DNA of 64,000 nucleotides from the NCBI GenBank assembly GCA_037974665.1, contig CM075773.1, positions 67,314,263 to 67,378,262 of the forward strand. Direction: 5' to 3'. Every line of letters starts with the position of its first letter. Position 1 is the first letter of the stretch. The stretch comes from Ehretia macrophylla. Lineage: Eukaryota; Streptophyta; Magnoliopsida; Boraginales; Ehretiaceae. A program made the position numbers and the translations under genes. Below, piece after piece: positions 47,381-59,360 of the stretch. The notes beneath the pieces were generated by a model, which had not been told where the DNA came from, ran no database searches, and saw only the letters and a list, made by a program, of their open reading frames with translations.

Positions 47381-48460
47381 TGGTTAAGGTCCTTTTTACT
47401 AGCATTTTGGGCTTATTTTAGATAAAATGATGCAGTTCCTGAATGTACTTTATTGGGTTTTGGTTGCTTTCTCTTTTACGTTTCTCCCATTTCTTCTAGT
47501 TGTTTTTTAAGGATAAAGGTTATTGAGTCAAAGGGGTTCTGTTGCAATAAGAAGACAGACGAAGGTTGTGACTATGATGATAGAGGATGTGAGTATGGTG
47601 CTAGAAATGGTGTATACAATTCAGGAGTTACTGAGGCTTTATATTAGGGTTGATATTGAAGTGAGTATAATTGTGCTTTTAATTATCTGAGTTTTGCATC
47701 TTTAAGTGCCATAAGGGGAGAAATCATGGAAGACTTATTGGCTAGCTGAAGAGCTCTTAGTATATCATCATAATTTTTTTGCTCGAGTTCACTGATTAAA
47801 TACCATTCTTGTGTGTCTGCGATTTTCTTCGGCATTCTGGTTTGAGCTACATCATTTTTCGACTTTCAATTAAGGGTTGTTTCTGCTGCAAAAATATGAT
47901 TTCTTGATCTATCAGAATTCTTTATCGTGGGATTCTTTTTTCCATGAGTGCTTGGTTCTTTCCTTTTCATTGCTGAACTCCAAGAGAGAAAAATCAGCCT
48001 CATAAGAAGAAGAGTGTTGGAACATGTTGCATTCTGGAATAAAATTAGCCCAACTAGTAGGTTCATATTTTTCTCGGGATATAGATTACCTTGACATTCT
48101 ATAAAAAGACATAATAATCAAACTTTTCTGATGGTTCTCCAAGAAATCCTACTTTTGGGTCGCCAACTTCATACCTTTCCTTCAAAATCTGTTGGGAATA
48201 TTTATTCTTTTGATTCTTTTTCTTCTTCTCTTATTCTTCATCTTCCTCAATTGTGCTCCATTTGTAGTTGTCGCATTTGCAAAAAGGGTTGAAAGCATGA
48301 TGTCCCTCTTTGTCAATCTCCATGTAGATAGGGTTCCCTTGAGCGTTGAAAGAATGGATAGGGAGTTACATCTCCACGTCTTCAATAAAATTTACTTTTG
48401 TTTAGAATACATCAGGTAAAGGTCTTGGTTTTTCTGGTTTTTTGTGATGGTGCATGCTAC
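47381..48460 (-). pseudogene. Endogenous pararetrovirus: upstream polyprotein segment (movement protein end or linker?)
   Basis: The minus strand at about 48420-48250 reads IHSFNAQGNPIYMEIDKEGHH and later VGFLGEPSEKFDYY, in keeping with the stretch between movement protein and coat protein in this family. Nothing of the movement-protein core is visible. The right edge is cut near 48460 by a copia LTR remnant. Confidence 0.45.
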
Positions 48461-49615
48461 CTAGATAGTACTAAGTTCAAAAACTTGTAACACATCAGAA
48501 ATATAATAGCATGCTCATCTAGGATTAAACCACATAATTTTACAAGAAAATGGCATAAACAAGTAACTATATATTTATCGTAATCATATAAGAATCAAAA
48601 TTCAGCATGTGTTGAATTTTGTTATACAGATTCGTTAGCTTTGAAACTTAACAAAAAACAAAGCCAAACTTGTTTATGAGAGCTTCACACGCCTAGGAGT
48701 GGATCTCTTTATGACTTTCTCCTCTATAACCTTCTTCCTTACTAAATTGTACTTAGTTGAATTGTGGGATTCAACTCCTAGTATTTTTGTTGGCTTCCTG
48801 TGTGTGGAAGAGAGAGGGAAAGAGAGAGTTTTGTCTCTTGCTTTAGGCGTGTAGAAAAGTGTATGAGAACTTATGAAAGAGACTCTTTTATATAGATGTG
48901 GAATGGGCTCAAAGCCAAACCCAAAAAGCCCTAAGAAAAGTGTCACAAACCTACCAGGATTATATCTAGGACTTAATGTAATCCAACATTAACTAGTCTC
49001 TACCTCTACAAAAGCTCTATGTGCCTAACTCTCTCTCTCACACGCCAATCCCCTTATTTCTTGTGCCACATTGTTAAATTAGTTCCAGCTAAATTCCATA
49101 ATGGACTCAACTGTCAAAACAGGAAACTTCATTACCAAAATGGAAATTTTTAGACACATGAGAATTTATCAAAATACAATATTAGCAATATTCAGGAAGT
49201 AGGCTAGAAATGGGAACAAAAGACATAAATCTCCTGGCTACTTAAAAGACCAAAATGCCCTCCTTATCCCATAGCACATTTTGACTTTTCAACCTTAACT
49301 TATTCTACTAAAATGTTATTTCTGCACTCCAAGATGAATACTGTTATCCACATAAGCTTGTCATACTATGTAAGATCTTTGTCTTTTACCTACTAAGTAA
49401 AATGACCAAAATATCCTTCCATGTAACACTAACAATCAAGAAAGACATTGAACCTATACTATCTCTTTTGTGATTGCATCATATCCCTAAGACATCTTAT
49501 CTTTAAAATGACCATACACTGGCTATGGAACACTTAATCTAGGGAGTGACTCTCAAGCCAAATATTTGATATACCCCTAATTAACTGGAATACCACTAAG
49601 CTTAGATTTAGATGA

Positions 49616-50826
49616 TGTTGTGCCTTAATTAAACCTAAGAGGTGGGTGAATTAGGTTATATAGGCAAGACTACTACTTTTTCGATTAGGCTACTAGCAAT
49701 GATGAATCAAAAACAATCTTAAACAAATATATACTCTAGCAATAGAAAGTGTAAGTGAGGCAATTTATCAAACACTTGGTGTGCAGAAATTAATGCTAAG
49801 AGAGAATTGAGAGAAAGAGATTACAAATCGCGATTTAGCGTGGTTTGGCCCCTGCCTAAGTCCACGACCTAAGCTTCCCACTTAAGATTTCAACAATCTT
49901 CACTATTGTGACTCTTTAAATGTTGGTGAGTCCACAAACCAACTACAACTGTAGTTCAAGCTTTTATAATAGAAAATTCATTCTCAATACAAAGCTTAAA
50001 ACCCCAACACCTTTGACAAGTAAGTCCTTCATTTCAAAGTGTTTAACTTTCTCTTTTGATAAGTGTTTGAGAAAACAATAAAAGCCTTTTTTTTGGGTAG
50101 ATGAATACAATGAATGTTTCACTCAATATTGCTCACAAATTTTTGCTCTAGTATAGCACAATGATGATTTAAAGATGAATATAGTGTTAGAAATCAAGAG
50201 TAATTGCTTTGAATCAATATTTTTGAAGAGAGCTGTTGAGAGGCATTAATAGAGGCTGAGAGTTGTGCATTTAATGCTTTGAAACTTTCACAAACAGCTC
50301 TATTTTTAAAACAGCATTTTGGCCCGACCGGACGACCCATGCTCGACCGGTCGACCGGAAGAGGAGCCCTCTTCTGGTGGAGAGGCCTCGGGCGGAAGAC
50401 CTCCTTTGACAGCGGTCGACCGGTTCTCCTAGGGTCGTCCGGTCTGCTCAAAAGTTGCAAGGGCTTGGGTTTGTTTGATATTTCTTTTAAAGAATCTTTT
50501 GTAAAACCTTTTTCAAAGATAAATATTTCAAAAATACTGTTTTGAATCATTATTGAGCATATACCATTTGCAAGACCCAAACCTCGAGTAAGTCACAACC
50601 GGTACCTTTTATGACTTCCATCTCCATCCTTATAGTTCCATCTTTATTCTTCAAATCTTTATCTTTCCTTGAGTATATGGATGATCTTCTTTCTTCTTTA
50701 GCTTGATGAACTTGGATTCGAAGTCAATCTTGATTCATCTCACTCATGTACACTTCAACAAACTCATTAAATATAATCATGGTTTGTTATCATCAAAACC
50801 AAGATTAAAAGCCTTTTGGGCTAACA
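49616..50826 (-). mobile_element. 3' LTR of the SIRE-type element
   Basis: 1211 bp. Contains a CpG- and GTCGAC-rich segment at about 50321-50455 (CGACCGGTCGACCGG and relatives) that is shortened by about 20 bp and eroded in the other LTR (58725-58830). The frames 50194-50580 and 50279-50545 lie in this segment and are not genes. Confidence 0.9.
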
Positions 50827-51309
50827 ATCTCTCTTTTTTTATGATGACAAAACCTTTCTCAAATAGTAATAACAATGTAAGCATAATGAGTTTGAGAGAG
50901 TATTTAGTTTACTATTAAGTTTGCTTGATCCTAAACTTTTAAGATATAAGTTTGTACAAGCTCCCCCTTAGTTAACCAAATTTAAGATTAAGTCACCCCA
51001 TCAGCTTGTGCATACTTTAATTAAAGTTAATTTCTTGCTTCCCTTCAATGTGTGAGTCTTCTATTAAGCTCAAGTTTCTAAGTTTGTATACCTATTCACA
51101 TTTTTCTTCTCTTTTTTGTCATTAGCAAAGAAAACTGTAGAAGAGAAAGAGCAATAATGGAAGCATATATTGAAAAAACATGGAGAGTTGAAAACTTAAA
51201 CACTGAAAATGCATGAAAAGTATGTTTGAAAGGAAAATGCAAAAACTAGGGGATAGGGGAAAGGGGAAAGGAAAAAAGAAAACATCCTAGGCATCTCAAG
51301 GCATCCTCC
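50827..51309 (-). promoter_or_regulatory. PPT and 3' untranslated region of the SIRE-type element
   Basis: The minus strand reads AAAAAAAGAGAGAT directly before the LTR start TGTTAGCCC-side terminus at 50826, a purine-rich PPT at about 50827-50840. The rest to 51309 is AT-rich and non-coding, with a G/A-rich run near 51245-51285. Confidence 0.6.
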
Positions 51310-52498
51310 TTAGTCCTTCATAAACTTCTCATAGTGCTTCTCAAGCATAGTCTTCACACCCTTCATCTCGGTGTTAACTTGATCAAACCCAGCTCCAACA
51401 TCCAATGACAATTGATTAACTTGCGAAGTCAAATTCTCAAGCTTGGTATTGACTTCTTCAAGAGTGGCTTGGCGAGATTTTCTTCTTGTAGAAGTACTTG
51501 CACTTCCAATGTTAGCCCGTTAAGCCCCAGTATCTGCATCTTTTGCTTCATCGCATCCTTCATCACTTTCGCTTGCTGCTTCACCTTCATCTCCCTCCTC
51601 CCCAAGGTCATAGTTTTCTATATCGTCAACAATTTCAGTTTGACCCTTGAGGAATTGACGTTGCTCTATATAGACGACCTCATTATTCACAAGAGTCATA
51701 AATTCTCTATCAATACAATATTTATCTAGAGGATAGGTGGCAACATTTAGAGGTTCAAAGTGATCAACACGAGCAACATCATTCATGTTCAAAAGATGTC
51801 ACAAAATCATTCCATAGGGCATGGATTTCTTCTTGAAAGCCAACATGTGACTAAGCATGATGTGGGGAAGGTTGATTTTTACCTTTTTATAAATGAGATG
51901 CATTACATAGCCCGTGAAGAATAGAATAGACCCGTCTTTCACACTTCGAGGCATGATGACTTGATTCATGATATATAGAAGCAATCGTTTTTCAGCACAA
52001 ATGTCATCTCTTTTAGGCATGAATGTCTCCAACCTTCCCGATCCTTCCCAAAAAGTAGCAATCATCTCTTTTTGGGCGTTGTCGTGTAGCCCTTTTGGTA
52101 AGTTGGCAGAGGAGTAGATCTTAAGGCTACTATTGGGAATGCCAAGCATGCTAGGCACATCCTGTTCACTCAAAAAGATATTATCACCATTAACTTTACT
52201 TTTTATCTCACTTACACCCTCTTTTTCTCCTTCAACCAAGTAGGCATAGAATTCTCGAATCCATTCATCACAATTTATATCCTCAAATCCAAAGAGAGGA
52301 AGCCATTTTTTATGTCAAAACAATTTGTAGATATAGGTTTGTTCTAAAAAGTTTGGAGGATCAATGATTTTACCCCATGGAATTTCTTTTTGGAGTGATC
52401 ACCCAAGGCAATGATATATGAGGGATCCCATGGATCAATGGTATGAGGCCTAAACTTGGTCCTTCTTCTCTTGGAACCTTGTCTTGATGAAGATGCCA
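51310..52498 (-). pseudogene. Extra ORF in env position of the SIRE-type element ('putative plant transposon protein'-like)
   Basis: Start at the ATG at 52498 (MASSSRQGSKRRRTKFRP). A frameshift near 52344 is followed by DEWIREFYAYLVEG, LSEQDVPSMLGIP, then MPKRDDICAEKRLLLYIMNQVIMP and LPHIMLSHMLAFKK, ending the globular part near 51790. This order resembles the domain annotated in plants as 'putative plant transposon protein'. The C-terminal part is an acidic stretch (EEGDEGEAASESDEG) and a short coiled coil (LEEVNTKLENLTSQVNQL) to a stop at 51310. No signal peptide or transmembrane segment supports an envelope role. Breaks: frameshift near 52344, stops at about 51797 and 51518. Confidence 0.65.
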
Positions 52499-52921
52499 TG
52501 AGTAGGAGGAAGAATTTCAAAAAAACAAAGAAAACTGGGTTAAGGAATTTAATCAAACACTTGGTGTGTAAGAAAAGTTTGAAGAAAATTTTGATGAAGC
52601 TTTGAAGAGAATGAGAAGATTTAGAGTTGGTTGTGAGAATTGTTAAGCTTCACCTTCTTTTTATAGGAAAATGATGAAGATGAAAGGTTCACAAGTGTTA
52701 ATGGTGATTAATGAAGTTCAAAGGGGAAGATGGAGAGGTTTTTTGAAAAAAATAATAAATGTAGAAGTGTTAAAAGTGTGTTTTAAACCTTGTGCCGGGT
52801 AGTGCAACGACCAGACGAGAGTTGGTGCACCGGTCGACAAGTGCCAACATCCTCTTCCAGTGGTACAGCTTTTTCCAGGAAGTACTTCTAGACTTGGAAA
52901 ACTCTAAGTTTTGTAATTTTA

Positions 52922-53901
52922 TCATATTTTAAGCATACTTAACTCTCTTCTAATCACACAAAATTGATTCTCATGCAATGGTTTGGTAAAAATATCTACT
53001 AATTGATGCAATGAATCAACAAATTCAAGTACAACATCCCCTTTTTGAATATGATCTCCAATGAAATGATGCCTAATTTCAATATGTTTAGTTCTAGAAT
53101 GTTGTACGGAATTCTTAGTGAGATTAATGGCACTTGTATTGTCACATCTAATAGGCACATTATCATACACAAGACCATAATCGAGCAAATTTTGTTTCAT
53201 CCAAATAATTTGGGCTACGCAATTTCTGGCAATACGTATTCAGCTTCGGTTGTAGAGAGAGCTACACTATTTTTCTTTTTACTAGACCATGAGATTAATG
53301 ATTGACCTAGAAATTTACAACATCCACTAGTACTCTTTCTATCTACTCGATCTCCAGCATAATCCGCATCCGAATAACCTACAAGTTCAAATGATGTACC
53401 TTTCGGATACCACAATCCTAAATCTATAGTCCGCTTAAGATATCTAATTATTCTTTTTACTACATTTAAGTGAGACTCTTTGGGACAAGATTGAAAACGA
53501 GCACATAACAACATAGCAAATACAATATCTGGTTTATAGGTAGTTAAATAAAGAAGGCTTCCGATCATACCTCGATATTGCTTTTCATCTACCTTGTTAC
53601 CTTCCTCATCTTTGTCAAGTTTGATTAAGGTTGACATTGGTGTACTCATTTCTTTTACTGACTCAAGCACAAACTTCTTGATAAGTTCTCTAGTATACTT
53701 TTCTTGGTTGATGAAAGTACCCTCTTGTGTTTGCTTGATTTGGAGTCCGAGAAAGAAATTCAATTCTCCCATCATACTCATTTCAAATTCCTTGTGCGTG
53801 CACTTAGAGAAATACTCACAAAGAGATTCATTAGTGGCACCAAAAATTATATCATCAACATAACTTGTACAAGTAATATATGTTTGCCTTTGTTTTAACA
53901 A
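52922..53901 (-). pseudogene. SIRE-type RT C-terminal half and RNase H
   Basis: Frame 53901-53215: catalytic S-Y-V-D-D-I-I-F-G-A near 53856, FEMSMMGELNFFLGLQIKQ, GSLLYLTTYKPDIVFA, then RNase H GYSDADYAGDRVDRKSTSG and STTEAEYV. A stop and frame change near 53215 lead into 53200-52922: VPIRCDNTSAINLTKN, RTKHIEIRHHFIGDHIQKGD and LVDIFTKPLHE. Both RT aspartates are intact. Confidence 0.93.
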
Positions 53902-54832
53902 AGAGAGTATAATCTAATTTGATTCTAGTGAACCCTTTTTCAAGCAAATAATTACTAAGTATATCACACCATGCTCTAGGTGCTTGCTTGAGGCCATACA
54001 ATGCCTTATCTAATTTATATACATGATTTGGCAAGTTATAATCTTCAAATCCGGGTGGTTGTTTCACATAAACTTCTTCCTTGAGATAGCCATTTAGAAA
54101 GGCACTTTTTATATCCATTTGATATAATTTAAAGTCCATATAACATGCAAAGGCAAGAAGCATACGAATAGATTCAAGTCTAGCTATAGGAGCAAAGGTC
54201 TCATCATAATCTATGCCTTCTTCTTGATTATACCCTTGGGCCACTAGCCTAGCTTTGTTTCTAGTTACTACCCCGGATTCATCTAGTTTATTCTCAAATA
54301 CCTATTTTGTACCAATAATAGGATAATCCTTAGGTTTTTCAACTAGATGCCATACTTTACTTGTTTCAAATTTGTTTAATTCTTCTTGCATGGCAATTAT
54401 CCAATCTTCATGATCTAATGCTTCTTTAACATTTTTAGGCTCTACTTGGGAAAGAAAAGCAACATGTTCACAATAAGCATTTAGGTTGGAGTGAGTTCTT
54501 ACTCCCTTGAAAGGATCATCAAGAATTTGATCATTTGGGTGATCTCTCATAAACTTCCAACACCTTGGTAGATCTTCATTTGTTGTAGCTACTTGAGCAT
54601 TTTCCATTGGTTGTTCATGGTCTTGTGGATTTGCTAGAGCTTCACCATCCTTTGAGGTTTCACCCTTTTCAAGGTATGTCTCCTTTGGATCACTTGGGAT
54701 TCCCTCATTGCCAATAGTTGTAGGTAGGATTTGAATGTCTACTTCGGGAACTCCTATGTCATCATCATTCTTTCTCGGGGCAAAAGGATTAGTTTTATCA
54801 AAATCTACATGCATAGACTCTTCAATAAGCAT
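53855..54832 (-). pseudogene. SIRE-type RT N-terminal half and linker
   Basis: The linker 54832-54302 is hydrophilic and ends EALDHEDWIIAMQEELNKFE and VWHLVEKPK, the start of copia RT. Frame 54244-53855 gives MAQGYNQEEGIDYDETFAPIARLE, YQMDIKSAFLNGYLKEEVYV and ALYGLKQAPRAWCD. One stop near 54301 and one frame change near 53900 separate it from the catalytic half. Confidence 0.93.
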
Positions 54833-55004
54833 GTTTCATTTGTTAAAAACTCTATAAGCCTTGCTTCTAGAAGAGTAACCCATAAAAAGTCCTTCATCGG
54901 ATTTAGAATCAAATTTGCCAAGATGTTCTTTTGTATTTAGGATGAAGCATTTACAACCAAATACTTTAAAGTGAGACACATTTGGTGCTCTACCTTTCCA
55001 TAAT

Positions 55005-56060
55005 TTATAAGGTGTTTTTTTTTAGAAAATGTCTGATTAGTACACGGTTTAACACATAACATGCGGTATTTATGGCTTTGCCCCAAAAATATGTTGGCAA
55101 GTTATTTTCTTTCAACATTGTTCTTGTCATTTCTTGTAAAGTCCAATTCTTGCTTTCCATTACCCCATTTTGTTGAGGAGTTCTAGGAGCCGAAAAATTA
55201 TGTTCAGTGCCACGTACTTCACAATAGTCCATAAAAGATGCATTTACAAATTCGGTGCCTTGGTCACTATGAATACAATTTATATAATAACCTTTCTCAT
55301 TTTGCACCTTATTACAAATTTTAGCAAATTCATTGAAGGTATCATTTTCATGTGCAAGGGGTCTCACCCATGTGAATCTAGTGTAATCATCTATGATAAT
55401 ATAGACATATCTAGATCTACCTAGGCTTGCCACATCCATTGGACCAAAAAGATCCATATGTAATTTTTGTAAAGCTCTTGATGTGGTTACCTTGCTAATT
55501 GTTTTGAAATATGTTTTGTGTTATTTTCCAAATTGACATGCATCACATAAATGGTCTTTTTGAAATCTAGTCTTAGGAAGACCTATGACAAGTTTTTTTC
55601 TAGAAAGTTTAGCAAGTAAATCCATGCTAGCATGACCAAGTCTCCTATGCCATAACCATAAGTCTTCATTAATGGTAACTAAGCATGTCACATTTTGACA
55701 CTTTAATTCATGGAAATTAATCACATATACATCATCGCATCTATTGCCAACAAATAACACTTTATCATCTTTATCATACACCTTGCAACAAGTAGATAGA
55801 AATTCAACTCTAAATCCACTATCACAAAATCGGCTCACACTTAGCAAATTATGTCTAAGACATTTAACATACAAGACATTATGAATAGAAAGAGAGTTTA
55901 TATCTCCTATGCTACCCTTACCAATGACTTTGCCTCCTTCATTTCCTCCATAGCTAACTTTACCTTTAAAATCTTTGTTAATCTCATAGAAGAAAGAGAC
56001 ATCACTCGTCATGTGCCTTGAGCACCCACTATCAATAACCCAAGTATCTTCATACTTCAC
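55005..56060 (-). pseudogene. SIRE-type protease, GAG-pre-integrase and integrase
   Basis: Frame 56060-55521: WVIDSGCSRHMT (aspartic protease D-S-G), VLYVKCLRHNLLSVS, LWLWHRRLGHASMDLL and HLCDACQFGK (integrase zinc finger). A stop is near 55519. Frame 55457-55005: MDLFGPMDVASLGRSRYVYIIIDDYTRFTWV, INCIHSDQGTEFVN, TPQQNGVMESKN and MLKENNLPTYFWG. The catalytic D, D and E positions are present. Confidence 0.93.
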
Positions 56061-56514
56061 CTTTAGGGCAACCTATTATTCATAGAAACAAATCAAGTTC
56101 ATTTTGGTCCCCAAGGTTCTATTGGGTCGTTTTTGTGTTAGTATGAAGCCCTAACACATCTAACAACCCATTTAGGTCTAAGCCATAAAAGAATGTGAGA
56201 ATCTCTTTCCACCATGTTTCTAAATCTGCATCGTGATGCATTGTGACCAATCTTCTCACAATAAGTACATCTCTTAAATGATCCTCTTAATGTTGAGGCT
56301 ACATGCCAAGAGGATGATGCTTTGACAAAATGGTTTTGAAAACTTTTTGGATGTGGCTTATAGCCAATTCCTATTTTGTCAATTTGTACTTTTGTGATTC
56401 TTTTAATAGTTGATAGACAATTGAGGATTGAGAGGCTTTCACAAAGATAGTTTTTGAGAACTTTGGTTTAAAAAATGGCTCATAGCCAATCCCACCTTTG
56501 TCAAATGGTACTTT

Positions 56515-57955
56515 TTAGGAGCCAGTGATTTCATCCAAGATTTTTGTTCCCTTTGAAAATCTATCAAGATCATTTGGTAAATCAAGAACTTGTTTTTCAA
56601 AATCTTTGATCTCTACTTCATTTTCGATCTTTAAATGATAATAATCACAAATCTCTTTGGTAAGAGTATCATTCTCATCTCTAAGCTCTTTAATTTCTTT
56701 TTGAAGTTCATCATTTTCTTTTTGAAGATTCTTTACTTCTGAATGTGCAAGGAAAAAACTATCATGTAGTTTTGAAAATTCATTTGTTAGTTCCTCAAAA
56801 GTGCATTCATCATCATTAGAAGAAGAAGATTCATCACAAGACGAAGAAGTTACCTCATCATCTCTAGCCATAAAGCACACAAAGTCAGCCACTTCGGTTT
56901 CGTTTCCACTTTTACCATCGGTTGATACATTATTTTCAACAGAAGCCTTCATTGACTTTTGCTTCCCTTTGATCAGTTTTGGATACTTTGCTTTGATGTG
57001 TCCCAGCTTGTCATAATTGAAGCATTTAATCTCCTCTTTGGTCTTCTCTATCTTTTCTTTGAATCTCCTCTTGACTTTGTTGTTAATGGGCTCTCTTTTT
57101 TTTCATCTTTTTGTATCAATAATTTCTTAAAATTCTTTGCAAGGAGTGCAAGCTCATCAAGATCACTATCATCTTTGTCTTCATCACTTGATTGAGATTG
57201 AGCAATGAGAGTAGGTGATTTCTTGTCTTCTTTTCATCTTCATCTCGTACCTTCTCTTGATTCAATACAAATTCCTTCATTTCAAGGTTGCAAATGTGCT
57301 CATGCACCTTTAACTTGGAGAGATCGGTTGATTCTCTAATTGATGTCGCCTTTGGTTTGTATTCTTTTGGAAAGGCCATAAGAATCTTCCGGTTGAGTTC
57401 TTCATTTGGATACTTATTTTCGAGAGCACTCAAGTTGTTTACGATTTTGGAGAATCTTTGATGTATTTCGTTTAGTGATTCTTCGGCCTTCATACGAAAC
57501 AATTCATACTCATGGATAAGAAGATCAATTTTGGTATTCTTCACTTGAGACGTCCCTTGATAAGACATGTGTAACATCTCCCAAATCAAGTGAGCGGTTT
57601 CACATTGACTCACACGATTATACTTAATTTCGTTTAGAATGCAATAGAGGATATTCTTGGCTCTTGAGTTCTTGGTCATCATGATAATGTCTTGATCATT
57701 GAACTCACTCATTTCCTTGGGCACTTGGATGGTTTTGACTTTTTCAGCTCCACTTGAACTTAAACCCTCTTTGACCGTCACCTCCTTCATTGGAACAAAA
57801 GGGTCATCTTCTACCAATGACCATAGAGCATAGTCAATGGCTTGTATGTATGTCTCCATCTTGTTCTTCCAATAATTGAAATTGGTACCTACAAACAATA
57901 GAGGCCTATTAGTAGAGTAACCCTCAAAGAAAGGAGAAGTAGTATTGTTTGCCAT
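56515..57955 (-). pseudogene. SIRE-type gag with degenerate zinc knuckle and C-terminal coiled coil
   Basis: Start at 57955 (MANNTTSPFFEGYSTNRP), then NYWKNKMETYIQA, ETAHLIWEMLHMSYQGTSQVK, LLIHEYELFRMK and RFSKIVNNLSALENKY: copia UBN2-type capsid. A frameshift near 57225 is followed by the knuckle near 57030, where two cysteines read tyrosine (C-F-N-Y...H-I-K-A-K-Y). Frame 56952-56515 is a Ser/Asp-rich stretch and a long coiled coil (LQKENDELQKEIKELRDEND) typical of SIRE gag. A further decayed stretch (GYEPFFKP) runs to 56070. Confidence 0.9.
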
Positions 57956-57998
57956 TTATCTTTTATTTGCTAGATGTTAAGCTATATGCAAAGTCCTA

Positions 57999-58011
57999 GC
58001 TCTTGATACCA
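57999..58011 (-). promoter_or_regulatory. Primer-binding site of the SIRE-type element
   Basis: The minus strand reads TGGTATCAAGAGC, starting 2 bp inside the 5' LTR end at 58014; complementary to initiator tRNA-Met with one difference from TGGTATCAGAGC. Confidence 0.88.
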
Positions 58012-58013
58012 CT

Positions 58014-59208
58014 TGTTGTGCCTTAATTAAACCTAAGAAGAGGGGTGAATTAGGTTATATAGGCAAGACTACTACTTTTTCGATTAGGCAATATACTAGC
58101 AATGATGAATCAAAAACAATCTTAAACAAATATACACTCTAGCAATAGAAAGTGTAAGTGAGGCAATTTATCAAACACTTGGTGTGCATAAATTAATGCT
58201 AAGAGAGAGTTGAGAGAAAGAGATTGCAAATCACGATTTAGCGTGGTTCGCCTCCCACTTAAGTCCACGACCTAAGTTCCCTGCTTAGGATTTCAACAAT
58301 CTTCACTATTGTGACTCTTCAAATGTTGGTGAGTCCACAAATCAACTACAACCATAGTTCCAGCTTTTACAATAGAAAATTCATTCTCAATACAAAGCTT
58401 AAAACCCCAACACCTTTGACAAGGAAGTCCTTCATTTCAAAGTGTTTAACTCTCTCTTTTGATAAGTGTTTGAGAACATAATAAAAGCCCTCTTTTAAGG
58501 TAGATGAATACAATGAATGTTCCACTCAATATTGCTCACAAATTTTTGCTCTAGTATAGCACAATGATGATTCAAATATGAATATAGTGTTAAAAATCAA
58601 GAGTAATTGCTTTGAATCAATATTTTTGAAGAGAGTTGTTAAGAGGCATTAATAGAGGCTGAGAGTTGTGCATTTAATGCTTTACAACGTTCACAAATGG
58701 CTCTATTTTTAAAATAGCATTTTGTCCCGACCGAACGACCCATGCTCTACTGGTCGACATGGAGAGGCCTCAAGCAGAAGACCCTTTTTGACACTGATCG
58801 ACCGGTTCTCCTGGGGTCGTCCAATCTACTCAAAAGTTGCAAGGGCTTGGGTTTTTTTGATGTTTCTTTTAAAGAGTCTTTTGTAAAACCTTCTTCAAAG
58901 ATGAATATTTCAAAAATACTTTTAGGAATCATCATTGAGCATATACCATTTGCAAGACCCAAACCCCAATTAAGTCCCAACTGGTACCCCTTATGACTTC
59001 CGTCTCCATCCTTATAGCTCCATTTTCATTCTTCAAATCTTTATATTTCCTTGAGTTGATGGATGATCTTCTTTATTCTTTAGCTTGATGAACTTGGATT
59101 CAAAGTCAATCTTGAGTCATCTCACTCATGCACACTTAAACAAACTCATTAAACATAATCATGGTTTGTTATCATCAAAACTAAGATTAAAAGCCCTTTG
59201 GGCTAACA
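58014..59208 (-). mobile_element. 5' LTR of the SIRE-type element
   Basis: 1195 bp, closely similar to 49616-50826. It lacks about 20 bp of the GTCGAC-rich segment and has several C-to-T/G-to-A type differences in that segment. The frames 58742-58996 on both strands are not genes. Confidence 0.92.
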
Positions 59209-59360
59209 GATGATCTTTTGGATTATCACAAGAGAGCAATTATTCCATCTCACGATGGCATAGATCGATATTGCATATGCACGTTTCAACTAGTCATACT
59301 CATATACCCAACACACAGAGTTTTTGACCTACAATAAAGGGCTCACCCATAATGCATCAA

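Larger units (their letters stand above)
49611..59213 (-). mobile_element. Complete SIRE/Maximus-type copia element, 9.6 kb, TSD GATGA
   Basis: Element 49616-59208 on the minus strand; LTRs 58014-59208 (5') and 49616-50826 (3'), TGTTGTGCC...GGGCTAACA, with perfect TSD GATGA at 49611-49615 and 59209-59213. Inside, on the minus strand: PBS, long gag, protease, integrase, RT, RNase H and an extra ORF before the PPT. The large coiled-coil gag and the extra downstream ORF are features of the SIRE/Maximus lineage. Coding is less damaged than in the other elements, but frameshifts are present. Confidence 0.93.
48461..59360 (-). mobile_element. Minus-strand copia LTR remnant, split by the SIRE-type element
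   Basis: About 48461-49615 plus 59214-59360 form one incomplete LTR of about 1.3 kb, related to the copia LTRs at 11795 and 21199-22680. Shared phrases include the segment around CTTAGATTTAGATGATG, and AGGGCTCACCCATAATGCATC near 59339 versus AGATCTCACCCATAGTGAATC near 22170. A minus-strand TATA (CTATATAAAAG near 48890) precedes a leader. The first 500 bp or so of the LTR are missing where Athila sequence begins. Confidence 0.7.

Noticed and set aside
50194..50580. Frames on both strands through the GTCGAC-rich LTR segment
   Set aside because: GC-rich palindromic sequence is free of stops on both strands; the other LTR copy at 58742-58996 has a deletion that breaks the frame.
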